Below, in pieces: positions 23,410 through 31,750 of a stretch of 64,000 bases of DNA (positions within the stretch are counted from its first letter, which is position 1; every line of letters begins with the position of its first letter). The stretch comes from Alloprevotella sp. (lineage in GTDB: Bacteria; Bacteroidota; Bacteroidia; Bacteroidales; Muribaculaceae). The DNA is taken from positions 1 to 64,000 of the forward strand of contig JAMPIE010000008.1 of the NCBI GenBank assembly GCA_023663135.1, read 5' to 3'. The notes beneath the pieces were generated by a model. That model made no database searches. It had not been told where the DNA came from and saw nothing but the letters and a program-made list of their open reading frames with translations. A program made the translations under genes and the position numbers.

Positions 23410-24462
23410 ATGAAGAAATTCACAATCTTATCACTCATAGCCGTCATCGCGACGCTCCTGACAAGCTGTGATGGCTCATCCCTCCCCCATGGAGACAACG
23501 GCATCTACTATTGGCAGACAACCTTTGGGCTCGACGACGCCGAGCACGACTTCCTCCACGACCACTCGGTAAAGAGACTCTACTTAAAGATGTTTGACCT
23601 GGACTATGGCCGGGACCTCGACGACGATTATACTGTAATCCCTGAGGCGACAGTCCGCTTTCGCGACACCATCCCCCGGGGATTGGAGATAATCCCTACG
23701 GTATTCATCACTCAGTCGGCCATTAAGCAAATGCAGATGGTCGAGGACCGATATGCCGAGAAAATCCTTAAGCGCATCAACGCCATGTGTCGCAAAAATG
23801 GCATCACTTACAAGGAGATACAGCTCGATTGCGACTGGACCAAGCAGACGCGCGCGCCCTTCTATGCCCTCTGCAAGGCGATGAAGGAGCAGATGGACTC
23901 GTCCCTGTCTCTCAGCTCCACCATCCGCCTCCACCAGCTCACCCAGACACCTCCGCCGGTTGACAAGGGGGTCTTGATGGTCTACAACACAGGCGATGTC
24001 ACAAATATGAGCGCTGAAAACTCCATCTTCTCGCTCCGCGATATTGAGCCCTACCTGCGCGACTACCGCCTGGCCCGATACAGGCTCCCCCTCGATGTGG
24101 CCTATCCCGCCTACGGCTGGAGCGTGATTTTCACAAAAGATTATTATGACAATTACTCATTTTCACGCCTTTGCCACTACACCGATTGCTCATCCAATCC
24201 CGACCTGAAAAAAATTGGCCCCAACACCTATAGAGCAATTAAAGGAGCCTATCTCAGCACCGATGACGGCAATGTCACCTTAAAGCCCGACGATATAATA
24301 AGGGTGGAGCGACCCGAAGCGTCCGAAATCCTTAAGGTGAAATCTATGATTGAAAAGCAGCTCAAAGGGAAGCCCCACAGCACAATCATCTATCATCTCG
24401 ACCAATCACAACTCTCCCGCTATTCCAACCATGAAATCAATCAAATATATTCTTACGATTAG
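23410..24462 (+). CDS. Lipoprotein of unknown function (possible glycoside-hydrolase-like barrel)
   Basis: 350 residues. Starts MKKFTILSLIAVIATLLTSC, a lipoprotein signal with the lipobox Cys at residue 20. The mature part has WQTTFGLDDAEHDFL, KRLYLKMFDLDY, EIIPTVFIT, EIQLDCDWT and a run of strand-helix alternation that suggests a TIM-barrel fold; DCDW and acidic residues at strand ends are compatible with a glycosidase but I recognise no family. A longer in-frame extension from 23164 overlaps the previous gene and lacks the lipobox position. A candidate -7 (CATCTTTG) is at 23382-23389. The end overlaps the next start by 32 bases. Confidence 0.8.
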   Translation: MKKFTILSLIAVIATLLTSCDGSSLPHGDNGIYYWQTTFGLDDAEHDFLHDHSVKRLYLKMFDLDYGRDLDDDYTVIPEATVRFRDTIPRGLEIIPTVFITQSAIKQMQMVEDRYAEKILKRINAMCRKNGITYKEIQLDCDWTKQTRAPFYALCKAMKEQMDSSLSLSSTIRLHQLTQTPPPVDKGVLMVYNTGDVTNMSAENSIFSLRDIEPYLRDYRLARYRLPLDVAYPAYGWSVIFTKDYYDNYSFSRLCHYTDCSSNPDLKKIGPNTYRAIKGAYLSTDDGNVTLKPDDIIRVERPEASEILKVKSMIEKQLKGKPHSTIIYHLDQSQLSRYSNHEINQIYSYD

Positions 24463-26683
24463 CCTGGCTCTGATTGTCACGACTCTTCCGGCCTCCGCTT
24501 GCTATATCTATTTTCCCGACAATGACGAATATGTAAACATATTCCGTGCCTACTCGCCCACGATGGAGAGCCAAGGGCTGGAGGGGCGCCGGCTTCAGGA
24601 GAGCGACAAGTATCTCAACTGTCTTTTGTGGCAGAAGATTACGTCGCCCTCAATCCCGCTCGCCGACATTGAGAGAGTGGTCTACGATGCCCCTCTCTTG
24701 CATCTGAGCAATCTCGCTCAGGGTCCGCTGGCCGGCAACAAGTTTGCCCAGTGGCTTGCCGAGCCCGCTCATAGCGACGATCTCCGATACCTGGTCACGG
24801 CCAAGGAGATTGAGGAGATACGCGACTTGATGAACAGCGCCTGGTATTACCCCTACGACGGCGACGATGAGCATGCTCGCCTCGACTCGCTCACCTCCCG
24901 CTGCATGGCCTATCAGGGGAGCCGCCATCAGGCTCGATATGCCCTTCAGCTGACCCGCCTCTACTTTGCCAACAAAGACTTTGAGGCATGCCGCGCCCTG
25001 TGGGAAAACAAGGTGAGCTCCATGCCCCAAGACATTGTGACCGACATGATTGCCAGCTATGCCGGCGGCGCCTATCTCCGCGGAGGCAATCGCCCGAAGG
25101 CCATCGAGCTCTATGACCGCGGCCAAGACATAGGCTCGCTCAGATACATCAAGGCCTGGGATGGGGCGCTCGCCTCCTCCAGCTATGCCGACCCCAGGGT
25201 GAAGGAGATGGAATATATCTTCAGCCGTTACCCCGACTCGCCTATGCTGAGTGTATTGCTGCAAAAATATGTGGGCAAACGCGAGCAATTTGTCCATGAC
25301 TTCGACGACTGGAAAAGGCGCGGCTTCAACGACCCGGCCAACGTCCCTACCAAGTGGGTGGGCGACTCGCTGGTGGCCGTCACCGACGACGACTTCTACA
25401 ATGAGCTCACCCGCTTTGCCAACAGCGTCGTGGCCTCGCCCAAGTGTCATCAGAAAGGGCTTTGGCTTTACTCCCTTGCCTATCTCAGCTATCTCGACAA
25501 CGACCGCGCCAAGGCATCAGCCCTCCTTTCGAGAGCAGAGAAGAGCCAGGCCTCTCCTTTCATCAAGGAGTCGGTCAAGGCCTTCCGCATGCTCTTTGAC
25601 GCCCACGATGCCCGCGGCACAAAGGCATATAAAGACCGCCTTTTGGGTCAGCTCAAGTGGCTCGACGAGATGATGGCCCGCGATGCCAAGTCCAAACAGC
25701 CTGACGAATACTGGCTACAGGTGGCTCGGCGCGCTCTCTCGGGCGAGGCGTGCCCTCGACTGGAAAAGATGGGCTTGCATTCCCTGGCCCTCCAGCTGGA
25801 CAATTATGTATCCACCTATAATATCCGGCTCTCGCCATCGACGTATAGCGCCCTTAACTATGGCAGCCCTGATGATGACGACGAAGAGCTTACCGACGAT
25901 GAGCATAAGAGACAATGGGCACAAAACCGCCTCTTCGGCTATTCAACCACCTTTTTCGAGAAGATCAATGCCGCCACGGCCGACGAGGCCGCTCGCTATG
26001 CCCTGACCATCAGCTCCCCTGCCTCGCCGCTTGACAAGTTTCTCAATGACAGGAGCATTGTCGACACCGACTATATCTTCGACATCGTAGGCACCCTCTA
26101 CCTGCGCGAGATGAACTACAAGGAGGCCGCAAGATGGCTCTCTAAGGTGTCAAGCGACCACCAGGGACGCACCAACGTGGCCAAGGAGGGCTACTTCCGC
26201 CTCGACCCCTTCCTCGTCCAGGCCGACGAAAAACAATTTATCGCAGACTCCTGCGACTATAAGCTGCGCTTTGCTCTTGAGATGAGCAATCTTGAGGATA
26301 TAATCTCCTTTGACGCCGAGCCAAACCGCATGGCATCGGCCAAGCTCCGCTATGCCACCGGCCTGCGCAACTCCTTTGGCCGATGCTGGTACCTGACCGA
26401 CTATGGCTTCTCCGGCTATTATGAAGATTATAAACAAATCTCCCTTTCAGCCTCCAGAAAGAACTTTAAAGACAACCCCTTTGCGCAGCGTGCCTACCGG
26501 CGAGTGGATGAGTTGACAGCCCAGGCTCTCGCGGAGTTTACCGACCTTGAGATGGCCGCCAAGGCTCAGCTATCCTTGAAAAACTTCAAGACCGTCACAG
26601 ACAAATATCCATCGACCAAAGCTGCGGCCTATGTAAGAGGTCATTGCGACACCTATCACGACTACACCCTCCAGGGAAGATAG
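24431..26683 (+). CDS. Large exported helical (TPR-like) protein, function unknown
   Basis: 750 residues from the ATG at 24431, with a signal peptide (MKSIKYILTISLALIVTTLP) followed by ACYIYFPDNDEY. Most of the protein is alpha-helical with repeated pairs such as ARYALQLTRLYFANKDFEAC and YLREMNYKEAARWLSKVS, which look like degenerate tetratricopeptide repeats. I recognise no enzyme. It starts inside the 3' end of the lipoprotein gene (32-base overlap), so the two are probably one unit. There is no terminator between its stop and the convergent YjbR gene 7 bases away; the first good one on this strand is at 27080-27118. Confidence 0.82.
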   Translation: MKSIKYILTISLALIVTTLPASACYIYFPDNDEYVNIFRAYSPTMESQGLEGRRLQESDKYLNCLLWQKITSPSIPLADIERVVYDAPLLHLSNLAQGPLAGNKFAQWLAEPAHSDDLRYLVTAKEIEEIRDLMNSAWYYPYDGDDEHARLDSLTSRCMAYQGSRHQARYALQLTRLYFANKDFEACRALWENKVSSMPQDIVTDMIASYAGGAYLRGGNRPKAIELYDRGQDIGSLRYIKAWDGALASSSYADPRVKEMEYIFSRYPDSPMLSVLLQKYVGKREQFVHDFDDWKRRGFNDPANVPTKWVGDSLVAVTDDDFYNELTRFANSVVASPKCHQKGLWLYSLAYLSYLDNDRAKASALLSRAEKSQASPFIKESVKAFRMLFDAHDARGTKAYKDRLLGQLKWLDEMMARDAKSKQPDEYWLQVARRALSGEACPRLEKMGLHSLALQLDNYVSTYNIRLSPSTYSALNYGSPDDDDEELTDDEHKRQWAQNRLFGYSTTFFEKINAATADEAARYALTISSPASPLDKFLNDRSIVDTDYIFDIVGTLYLREMNYKEAARWLSKVSSDHQGRTNVAKEGYFRLDPFLVQADEKQFIADSCDYKLRFALEMSNLEDIISFDAEPNRMASAKLRYATGLRNSFGRCWYLTDYGFSGYYEDYKQISLSASRKNFKDNPFAQRAYRRVDELTAQALAEFTDLEMAAKAQLSLKNFKTVTDKYPSTKAAAYVRGHCDTYHDYTLQGR

Positions 26684-26690
26684 CGATCCG

Positions 26691-27044
26691 CTACCCCTCC
26701 AGCTCTCGCTGCACTCTCCTGGGCAGCCGGCCTCTGACATAATCATATGCCCTGTCAATAAGGCTCTTGACCACCTTATCGGCCACCGGACTCGCAGCGA
26801 GGTCCACCTGTATCATATGGCGCTTATGCCAGTGCCACGCCTGAGTGACATAGGGATAGCGGTCGATCACCTCGTCAAACTCGTCAGGACTCCATTTCAA
26901 CTGCACCACGCTGCCAAGCACAAGAGCCAGGCCGCAGAATATCTTGCCGCCGATACGATACACGACATATTCCGGGCCAAAAGGCATATCTTCTGTGGCC
27001 TGCGGCTTTGACAGGCAATAATCTCTCACTTGCTCGATATCCAT
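26691..27044 (-). CDS. MmcQ/YjbR-family protein
   Basis: 117 residues. The family pattern is clear: an N-terminal helix (MDIEQVRDYCLSKPQATEDM), PFGPEYVVYRIGGKIFCGL, then LKWSPDEFDEVIDRYP and AWHWHKRHMIQVDL. The fold is CyaY-like and DNA binding has been proposed for YjbR, but the cellular role is not established. It is monocistronic with its own promoter and is convergent with the large exported protein. Confidence 0.92.
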   Translation of the reverse strand: MDIEQVRDYCLSKPQATEDMPFGPEYVVYRIGGKIFCGLALVLGSVVQLKWSPDEFDEVIDRYPYVTQAWHWHKRHMIQVDLAASPVADKVVKSLIDRAYDYVRGRLPRRVQRELEG

Positions 27045-27065
27045 ATCTTATGATTGCTTATGTGA

Positions 27066-27097
27066 CAAAATTATCCATTATCTGCCGCGCCCGCAAG
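27066..27097 (-). promoter_or_regulatory. Bacteroidetes-type promoter of the YjbR-family gene
   Basis: Minus strand CTTG, 20 bases, TAATTTTG; -7 at 27066-27073. It overlaps a plus-strand terminator hairpin at 27080-27118. Confidence 0.7.
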
Positions 27098-27118
27098 CCT
27101 CGCGGCAGATTTTTTTTT
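27080..27118 (+). terminator. Strong plus-strand intrinsic terminator beyond the YjbR gene
   Basis: Perfect 10-bp stem (ATCTGCCGCG and complement) with an 11-base loop followed by nine T. The plus-strand operon ending at 26683 has no nearer terminator, so its transcript may run antisense through the YjbR gene to here. Confidence 0.85.
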
Positions 27119-27213
27119 CTACCGCACCCAACAATAGAGCCTCGCCGGGCGTTTACACTCCCGAAGAATGGCTCGCGCCTCTCTCATAACCATCAACACA
27201 CACCTTTTTTTAT

Positions 27214-28083
27214 ATGAACAAAACCCTGACCGCCCTCCTCTCTGCCGCGGCTATAGCCGCCCTCGCGCTGACTGCCTGCGGCAAGACCGACTCAGACAAC
27301 GGAGCCAAGGCCGACTGCGACGCCTCCTCCGCTACTGCCTCTCGCGACGGCATCGAATCCATAGACCTCAAGACCACGCTCATGAGCTCCACTCGCGCCT
27401 TCTCCTTCACCACCGACGGAGCCCCCTGCTACCTGACCATCACAGCAGTGGCCGAGTGGCCGCGCCAGATTGGCAAGACCGACCTCAGCGCCCTGCGCGA
27501 CACCCTCATCGCCGCCGCTTTCCCCTCTCAGAAGGGCAAGCAGATTGAAGACGCCATCACAGGATTTGTCACCTCCCCGACTCCATACACCTCCTCTGCC
27601 ACAACCGACATCAACGTGACCGACGTGCCCAACTCCACCACCTCATGGATTGTGACCTCCCACATCCGCCGCACGGCGCTCACCACCAAGTATGCCACCT
27701 ACACCGCCGACACCTACAGCTACCTCGGAGGCGCCCACCCCAACACCGTAGCCACCCCCGTGACCCTCGACCTGGCCACCGGCACCATCGTCACCCCCGC
27801 CACCCTCTTCAAGCCGGGCAGCGACAAAGCCATCATAGAAGCCGTGACCAACAACCTGGCCCTCCAGCTTGCCGCCGACCCCGCCAAGCTCACCCAAGGC
27901 GGACTCTTGACCGACACCCTCCCCATGCCCAAAGCCATGTATATCGACGGCGACGGCCAGGTCGTGTTCAGGTATCCCCCTTACGAGATAGCCCCCTACT
28001 CAATGGGAGCCATCACAGTGCCCGTCACCCCCTACCAGCTCCGAGACATACTCACTCCCCAGGGGCAAGCCCTCCTCGAATAA
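27214..28083 (+). CDS. Lipoprotein with DUF3298 (RsiV-like) domain
   Basis: 289 residues. Lipoprotein signal MNKTLTALLSAAAIAALALTAC with Cys at residue 22. The C-terminal half has SYLGGAHPNT and VFRYPPYEIAPYSMG, the signature of DUF3298, preceded by a PdaC-like (DUF4163) region. Members include the RsiV anti-sigma factor, which binds lysozyme, and polysaccharide deacetylase accessory domains; here there is no membrane helix or cytosolic sigma-binding part, so an anti-sigma role is unlikely. Stands alone with a GC-rich hairpin after it. Confidence 0.82.
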   Translation: MNKTLTALLSAAAIAALALTACGKTDSDNGAKADCDASSATASRDGIESIDLKTTLMSSTRAFSFTTDGAPCYLTITAVAEWPRQIGKTDLSALRDTLIAAAFPSQKGKQIEDAITGFVTSPTPYTSSATTDINVTDVPNSTTSWIVTSHIRRTALTTKYATYTADTYSYLGGAHPNTVATPVTLDLATGTIVTPATLFKPGSDKAIIEAVTNNLALQLAADPAKLTQGGLLTDTLPMPKAMYIDGDGQVVFRYPPYEIAPYSMGAITVPVTPYQLRDILTPQGQALLE

Positions 28084-28107
28084 TTCCCTGCAACCAAAGC
28101 ACACTCA

Positions 28108-28143
28108 GCCGCGCCGGAAGCCCGCCAGAGGCCCCGGCGCGGC
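28108..28143 (+). terminator. GC-rich hairpin after the DUF3298 lipoprotein gene
   Basis: 10-bp stem GCCGCGCCGG with CCGGCGCGGC, 16-base loop, no T run. Possible terminator or RNA 3' end stabiliser. Confidence 0.5.
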
Positions 28144-28171
28144 CACGTGTGTGCAATTAATTAGCGAATTA

Positions 28172-28203
28172 TTTCCGTATTATGAAAACAATTTATAACT
28201 TTG
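28172..28203 (+). promoter_or_regulatory. Bacteroidetes-type promoter of acpP-fabF
   Basis: TTTC (one mismatch to TTTG) at 28172-28175, 20 bases, TAACTTTG at 28196-28203; acpP starts at 28244. Confidence 0.75.
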
Positions 28204-28243
28204 CAGCCACAAAACGATTAAACAAATCATAAAACAAGGAACA

Positions 28244-28483
28244 ATGGCAGATATTGCATCCCGTGTAAAAGACATTATCGTCGACAAGCTCGGCGTTGAT
28301 GAGAACGAAGTTAAGCCCGAAGCCGGGTTTACCACCGACCTTGGTGCTGACAGCCTCGACACCGTTGAGCTCATCATGGAATTTGAAAAGGAATTCGGCA
28401 TCGAGATCCCCGACGACAAAGCTGAGAGCATCAAGACCGTTGCCGACGCCATCGCCTTCATCGAGGCCAACGGCGCTGAATAA
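28244..28483 (+). CDS. acpP: Acyl carrier protein
   Basis: 79 residues, the usual ACP length. The phosphopantetheine-bearing Ser is in [15 protein letters not shown]. The protein is acidic throughout and shuttles acyl chains in type II fatty acid synthesis. It is followed by fabF, the usual Bacteroidetes pair. A UUCG-loop hairpin between the two genes may let acpP be expressed above fabF. Confidence 0.98.
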   Translation: MADIASRVKDIIVDKLGVDENEVKPEAGFTTDLGADSLDTVELIMEFEKEFGIEIPDDKAESIKTVADAIAFIEANGAE

Positions 28484-28553
28484 GCAAGCTATGCCCCAGC
28501 GGGTAGCCTAATGTATCAGGCCCCGACCACAGGCAAGCATGGACCCAAACAGC

Positions 28554-28593
28554 CCGGCATTCGCCCTTCGGGCGGATGCCGGCGCTCGTTTTC
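28554..28593 (+). terminator. Hairpin between acpP and fabF
   Basis: 12-bp stem (CCGGCATTCGCC with GGCGGATGCCGG, one wobble) closed by a C(UUCG)G loop, then CGCTCGTTTTC. Looks like a partial terminator inside the operon. Confidence 0.7.
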
Positions 28594-28665
28594 GGGTCTC
28601 CCCCTCCTCCCACCCCTCCCCTCACCCCCTTACACCAGAATTAACCATCCCTCCTCCTTTATAAT

Positions 28666-29931
28666 ATGGAACTTAAGAGAGTAGTTGTGACCGGACTGGG
28701 TGCTCTGACACCCATAGGCAACGACGTTGAGACCACCTGGGCTGCCGCCCTCGATGGCAAAAGCGGAGCCGCCCCCATCACCCACTTCGACGCCTCGAAG
28801 TTTAAGACACAATTTGCCTGCGAAGTGAAAAACTTCAACGGCGCCGACCATATCGACCGCAAGAAGCTCCGCCAGCTCGACCTCTATGCCCAGTATGCCC
28901 TCGTCGCTGCCCGTCAGGCCGTAGCCGACTCAGGCTTAGAGGAGGCGCCCAACCTCGACCGCAACCGCGTGGGCGTGATCGTTGCCGCCGGCATCGGCGG
29001 CCTCCACACCTTTGAGGAAGAGGCCGGATACTATGCGCTCAACGAAGAGAAGGGACCTAAATACAACCCCTTCTTCATCCCCAAGATGATTGCCGACATT
29101 GCCTCGGGGCACGTGTCAATGGAATATGGCTACCACGGGCCCAACTACGGAGTAGTCAGCGCTTGCGCTTCATCCAACAACGCCATCATCGACGCCTTCA
29201 ACTATATCCGCCTGGGCAAGGCCGACGCCTTTGTCACCGGCGGCGCCGAGGCCGCCATCTATCCCGCCGGCGTGGGCGGCTTCAACTCAATGCACGCCCT
29301 CTCTACCCGTAACGACTCGCCCGAAACCGCCTCACGACCCTTCTCGGCCTCGCGCGACGGCTTTGTCATGGGCGAAGGCTCGGCAATCCTCATCCTCGAG
29401 GAGCTTGAGCACGCCAAGGCTCGCGGCGCCAAGATCTACGCCGAAGTTGTTGGCGGCGGCATGAGCGCCGACGCCTACCACCTGACCGCCACTCATCCCG
29501 ACGGCCTCGGCGCCATCCTCTCCATGAAGATGGCCCTCGAGGATGCCGGCATGAAGCCTGAGGACATCGACTACATCAACGTCCACGGCACCTCCACACC
29601 CGTAGGCGACGTGAGCGAAGTGAAGGCCATCAAGGAGCTCTTTGGCGAGCACGCCTATAAGCTCAACATCTCCTCCACCAAGTCGATGACCGGACACCTC
29701 CTCGGCGCCACCGGCGCCCTCGAGGCTCTCTTCAGCATCAAGGCCGTGGAAAACGACATCGTCCCCCCCACAATCAACCACGCCGACGACGACCTCGACG
29801 AAAACATCGACTACAACCTCAACTTCACCTTCAACAAGGCTCAGCAGCGCCCCGTCCGCGCCGCCCTCTCCAACGCCTTTGGCTTCGGCGGCCACAACGC
29901 CACCGTCATAGTGAAGAAATACGAGGAGTAA
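28666..29931 (+). CDS. fabF: Beta-ketoacyl-ACP synthase II
   Basis: Condenses malonyl-ACP with growing acyl-ACP in fatty acid elongation. 421 residues, with the catalytic Cys in VVSACASSNNAI (about residue 168), and the two His in NVHGTSTPVGD and SMTGHLLGATGA; the C terminus has the glycine-rich FGFGGHNATVI. All three catalytic residues are present. The order acpP-fabF is conserved; rnc, often next, is not found here. Confidence 0.98.
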   Translation: MELKRVVVTGLGALTPIGNDVETTWAAALDGKSGAAPITHFDASKFKTQFACEVKNFNGADHIDRKKLRQLDLYAQYALVAARQAVADSGLEEAPNLDRNRVGVIVAAGIGGLHTFEEEAGYYALNEEKGPKYNPFFIPKMIADIASGHVSMEYGYHGPNYGVVSACASSNNAIIDAFNYIRLGKADAFVTGGAEAAIYPAGVGGFNSMHALSTRNDSPETASRPFSASRDGFVMGEGSAILILEELEHAKARGAKIYAEVVGGGMSADAYHLTATHPDGLGAILSMKMALEDAGMKPEDIDYINVHGTSTPVGDVSEVKAIKELFGEHAYKLNISSTKSMTGHLLGATGALEALFSIKAVENDIVPPTINHADDDLDENIDYNLNFTFNKAQQRPVRAALSNAFGFGGHNATVIVKKYEE

Positions 29932-29961
29932 GTCCCCACCCTCCACACAAAAAGATAAATG

Positions 29962-29996
29962 CCCGGAGGCAGCCTCTTTTCGAGGCAGTCTCCGGG
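29962..29996 (+). terminator. Terminator of acpP-fabF
   Basis: Stem CCCGGAG-GCA-GCCTC with GAGGC-AGT-CTCCGGG around a TTTTC loop, 30 bases after the fabF stop; no T run directly after. Confidence 0.65.
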
Positions 29997-30095
29997 TTGC
30001 TATGTCTACATGGGAATGGCCGCTGGGGGATGGCGCCTACCGAGGGCACGGCCTGCGCAACAGTCCCGGACCGCTACGCATCGGCGCGCAACGCC

Positions 30096-30147
30096 CTGTC
30101 CGACCCGTCCGACCCGTCTGACCCGTCCGACTCGTCTGACCCATCCG
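30096..30147. repeat. 9-bp tandem repeat array (CYGTCYGAC)
   Basis: Five complete 9-base units plus a partial one, varying only at C/T positions. Same family as the shorter array at 5641-5666. Confidence 0.8.
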
Positions 30148-30157
30148 CCCGCGCGTC

Positions 30158-30241
30158 TACCGCTTTAGCGGTTAAAGAATGTAGCCGTGGACTGCGCCCA
30201 CGGATTGTAGCATCTATTCATTCCGACCACGTCAGTGGTCG
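30158..30241. repeat. REP-like cluster of three small palindromes
   Basis: Three stem-loops in 85 bases: ACCGC/GCGGT (30159-30172), CCGTGG/CCACGG (30185-30203) and CGACCAC/GTGGTCG (30224-30241), separated by spacers with the recurring word GTAGC. The form is that of repetitive extragenic palindromes; only one copy is in the window. Confidence 0.55.
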
Positions 30242-30450
30242 AAGAAAAGGTAGCTTCAGGCGGCGGAAGGAATAAGCGGGCATAAAAGGCGTACAATAAC
30301 GTTAATATATGTTAATTTTTAGGGGGGGTAATTTTTGAGTTAATTTCGTTGCGAAATGTCATAACAGCCTATTGCTCACGTCTATCATTAAAGTTGGGCA
30401 TTGAAGCCACGACAATTCTCAACCAATCCGTTAACACATTAAAAAAAGCT

Positions 30451-31548
30451 ATGTATAAGTTCTTAAAGGTTCTCATCTTGCCAATGCTTTGTGGCATGAT
30501 GATGACATCGTGCTCTGATGAGTTGGAGACGATAGGCTCATTTGAGTTTGCCAATAGGGCAATAGCCACTCCCGGACAAAGCGTTGTGGGAAAATTCAGC
30601 AATCGTTCCAACGAGAAAGACTGGTACTACTGGTCGGGCAAGACCACAACCTCGGCCGGAGAACAAGTAATGATACAGACGAGAGAATTTTCGATAGAAA
30701 TGCCCCCTGTAGATTTCAGCCTTGCGTTTGCTTTTGCAAGCACAAAGCTGGAGTATTTGTCAAGATTTCCAGTTAATAACACTATATTGGATCTGCAACA
30801 AGCCTTTGAAGGATGCTCAGAATTGACCTCGATCCCCGTGGGTAACTGGCAGACAGCCAATGTCACCAACATGAAGGGCCTCTTTTCGGGCTGTAGCAAA
30901 CTTGGCACCTTAGATGTCTCGAAATGGGACACAGGAAAGGTAACCGACATGGCCGGACTATTTGCCGCCTGTAGCTCAGTGGGCACCTTAGATGTCTCGA
31001 AATGGCATACTGACAGAGTGACCGACATGGCCGGAATGTTTAGCGGATGCTCCAAGGTGAAGGTGCTCGATGTGGCCAAGTGGGAAACCGGCAATGTGAA
31101 AGATATGCGCACTATGTTTGCGAGCTGCGCTCAAGTGAAAGCACTTGAGGTGGGCGAGTTTGACACCCGACGCGTCACCGACATGAACATGATGTTTTAT
31201 GGCTGCGCAAATCTTGACTCGCTCAATGTGTCAAAGTGGGAAGTAGGCAAGGTGCGCGACATGGGCAATATGTTTATGAGCTGTGAAAAGCTTAAGAAGA
31301 TTGACCTCTCTGGATGGGATGTATCCAAAGTTATCAGCATGAACATGATGTTTGCCGCATGTAAGTCGCTGAAAGAGGTGAGCCTACCCAAGACTCTCAA
31401 TTTCAAGAAGACACAAAGCATAAGTATGTTTAGCGAGGCTTCTGATGACGTAGTGATCCGATGCACAAAGTCACAGGCTGACTATATCCGTAAAAATGAG
31501 ACGAAGATGAGACTTCCAAAGAGCTATACTCTCGAAGTAAAGGATTGA
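30451..31548 (+). CDS. BspA-family (DUF285) repeat lipoprotein
   Basis: 365 residues from the ATG at 30451, whose N terminus MYKFLKVLILPMLCGMMMTSC is a lipoprotein signal with Cys at 21. From about residue 115 there are eight or so repeats of roughly 25 residues with the DUF285 pattern (LDVSKWDTGKVTDMAGLF, FSGCSKL), a leucine-rich-repeat-like surface fold described in BspA-type proteins. It is probably displayed on the outer membrane and may bind proteins or host molecules. The gene is AT-richer than its neighbours and follows repeat-rich DNA, hinting at recent acquisition or local rearrangement. Confidence 0.9.
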   Translation: MYKFLKVLILPMLCGMMMTSCSDELETIGSFEFANRAIATPGQSVVGKFSNRSNEKDWYYWSGKTTTSAGEQVMIQTREFSIEMPPVDFSLAFAFASTKLEYLSRFPVNNTILDLQQAFEGCSELTSIPVGNWQTANVTNMKGLFSGCSKLGTLDVSKWDTGKVTDMAGLFAACSSVGTLDVSKWHTDRVTDMAGMFSGCSKVKVLDVAKWETGNVKDMRTMFASCAQVKALEVGEFDTRRVTDMNMMFYGCANLDSLNVSKWEVGKVRDMGNMFMSCEKLKKIDLSGWDVSKVISMNMMFAACKSLKEVSLPKTLNFKKTQSISMFSEASDDVVIRCTKSQADYIRKNETKMRLPKSYTLEVKD

Positions 31549-31568
31549 AATATATCTCATGACGATAC

Positions 31569-31608
31569 GCCCCCCGGCGCGAGAACGCGTCGGGGGCTTG
31601 TTTTTTTG
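31569..31608 (+). terminator. Intrinsic terminator of the BspA-like gene
   Basis: Stem GCCCCCCGGCGCG with CGCGTCGGGGGC and a GAGAA-type loop, followed by TTG and seven T. Confidence 0.85.
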
Positions 31609-31699
31609 GGGCAATGGGGAGTAATGGGGACGCCAAGCCGCGAGGGGGGGGATATGACACATTTTTGAGCGGCATTGTGCATCATTGAAAAAAAATGAG

Positions 31700-31707
31700 T
31701 ATCTTTG
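31700..31707 (+). promoter_or_regulatory. -7 element of the psd-pssA operon
   Basis: TATCTTTG, 44 bases before the psd start codon at 31751. The -33 region (TTG at two bases beyond the ideal distance) is weak. Confidence 0.65.
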
Positions 31708-31750
31708 CGCGATAAGGCATTGTAAACGCGCCTTAGACCCTCTGATAGCC

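Larger units (their letters stand above)
29932..30450. other. Repeat-rich intergenic region between fabF and the BspA-like gene
   Basis: Contains, in order, the fabF terminator, the 9-bp tandem array at 30096-30147, a set of three hairpins at 30158-30241, and AT-rich DNA rich in GTTAAT words before the start at 30451. Short reading frames here (for example one reading Ser-Asp-Pro repeats) follow the repeat and are not believed. Confidence 0.6.

Noticed and set aside
30096..30168. A frame reading Ser-Asp-Pro repeats in both the 30.1 kb and similar arrays
   Set aside because: The 9-base period makes any frame look repetitive; there is no promoter, start context or conserved flank.
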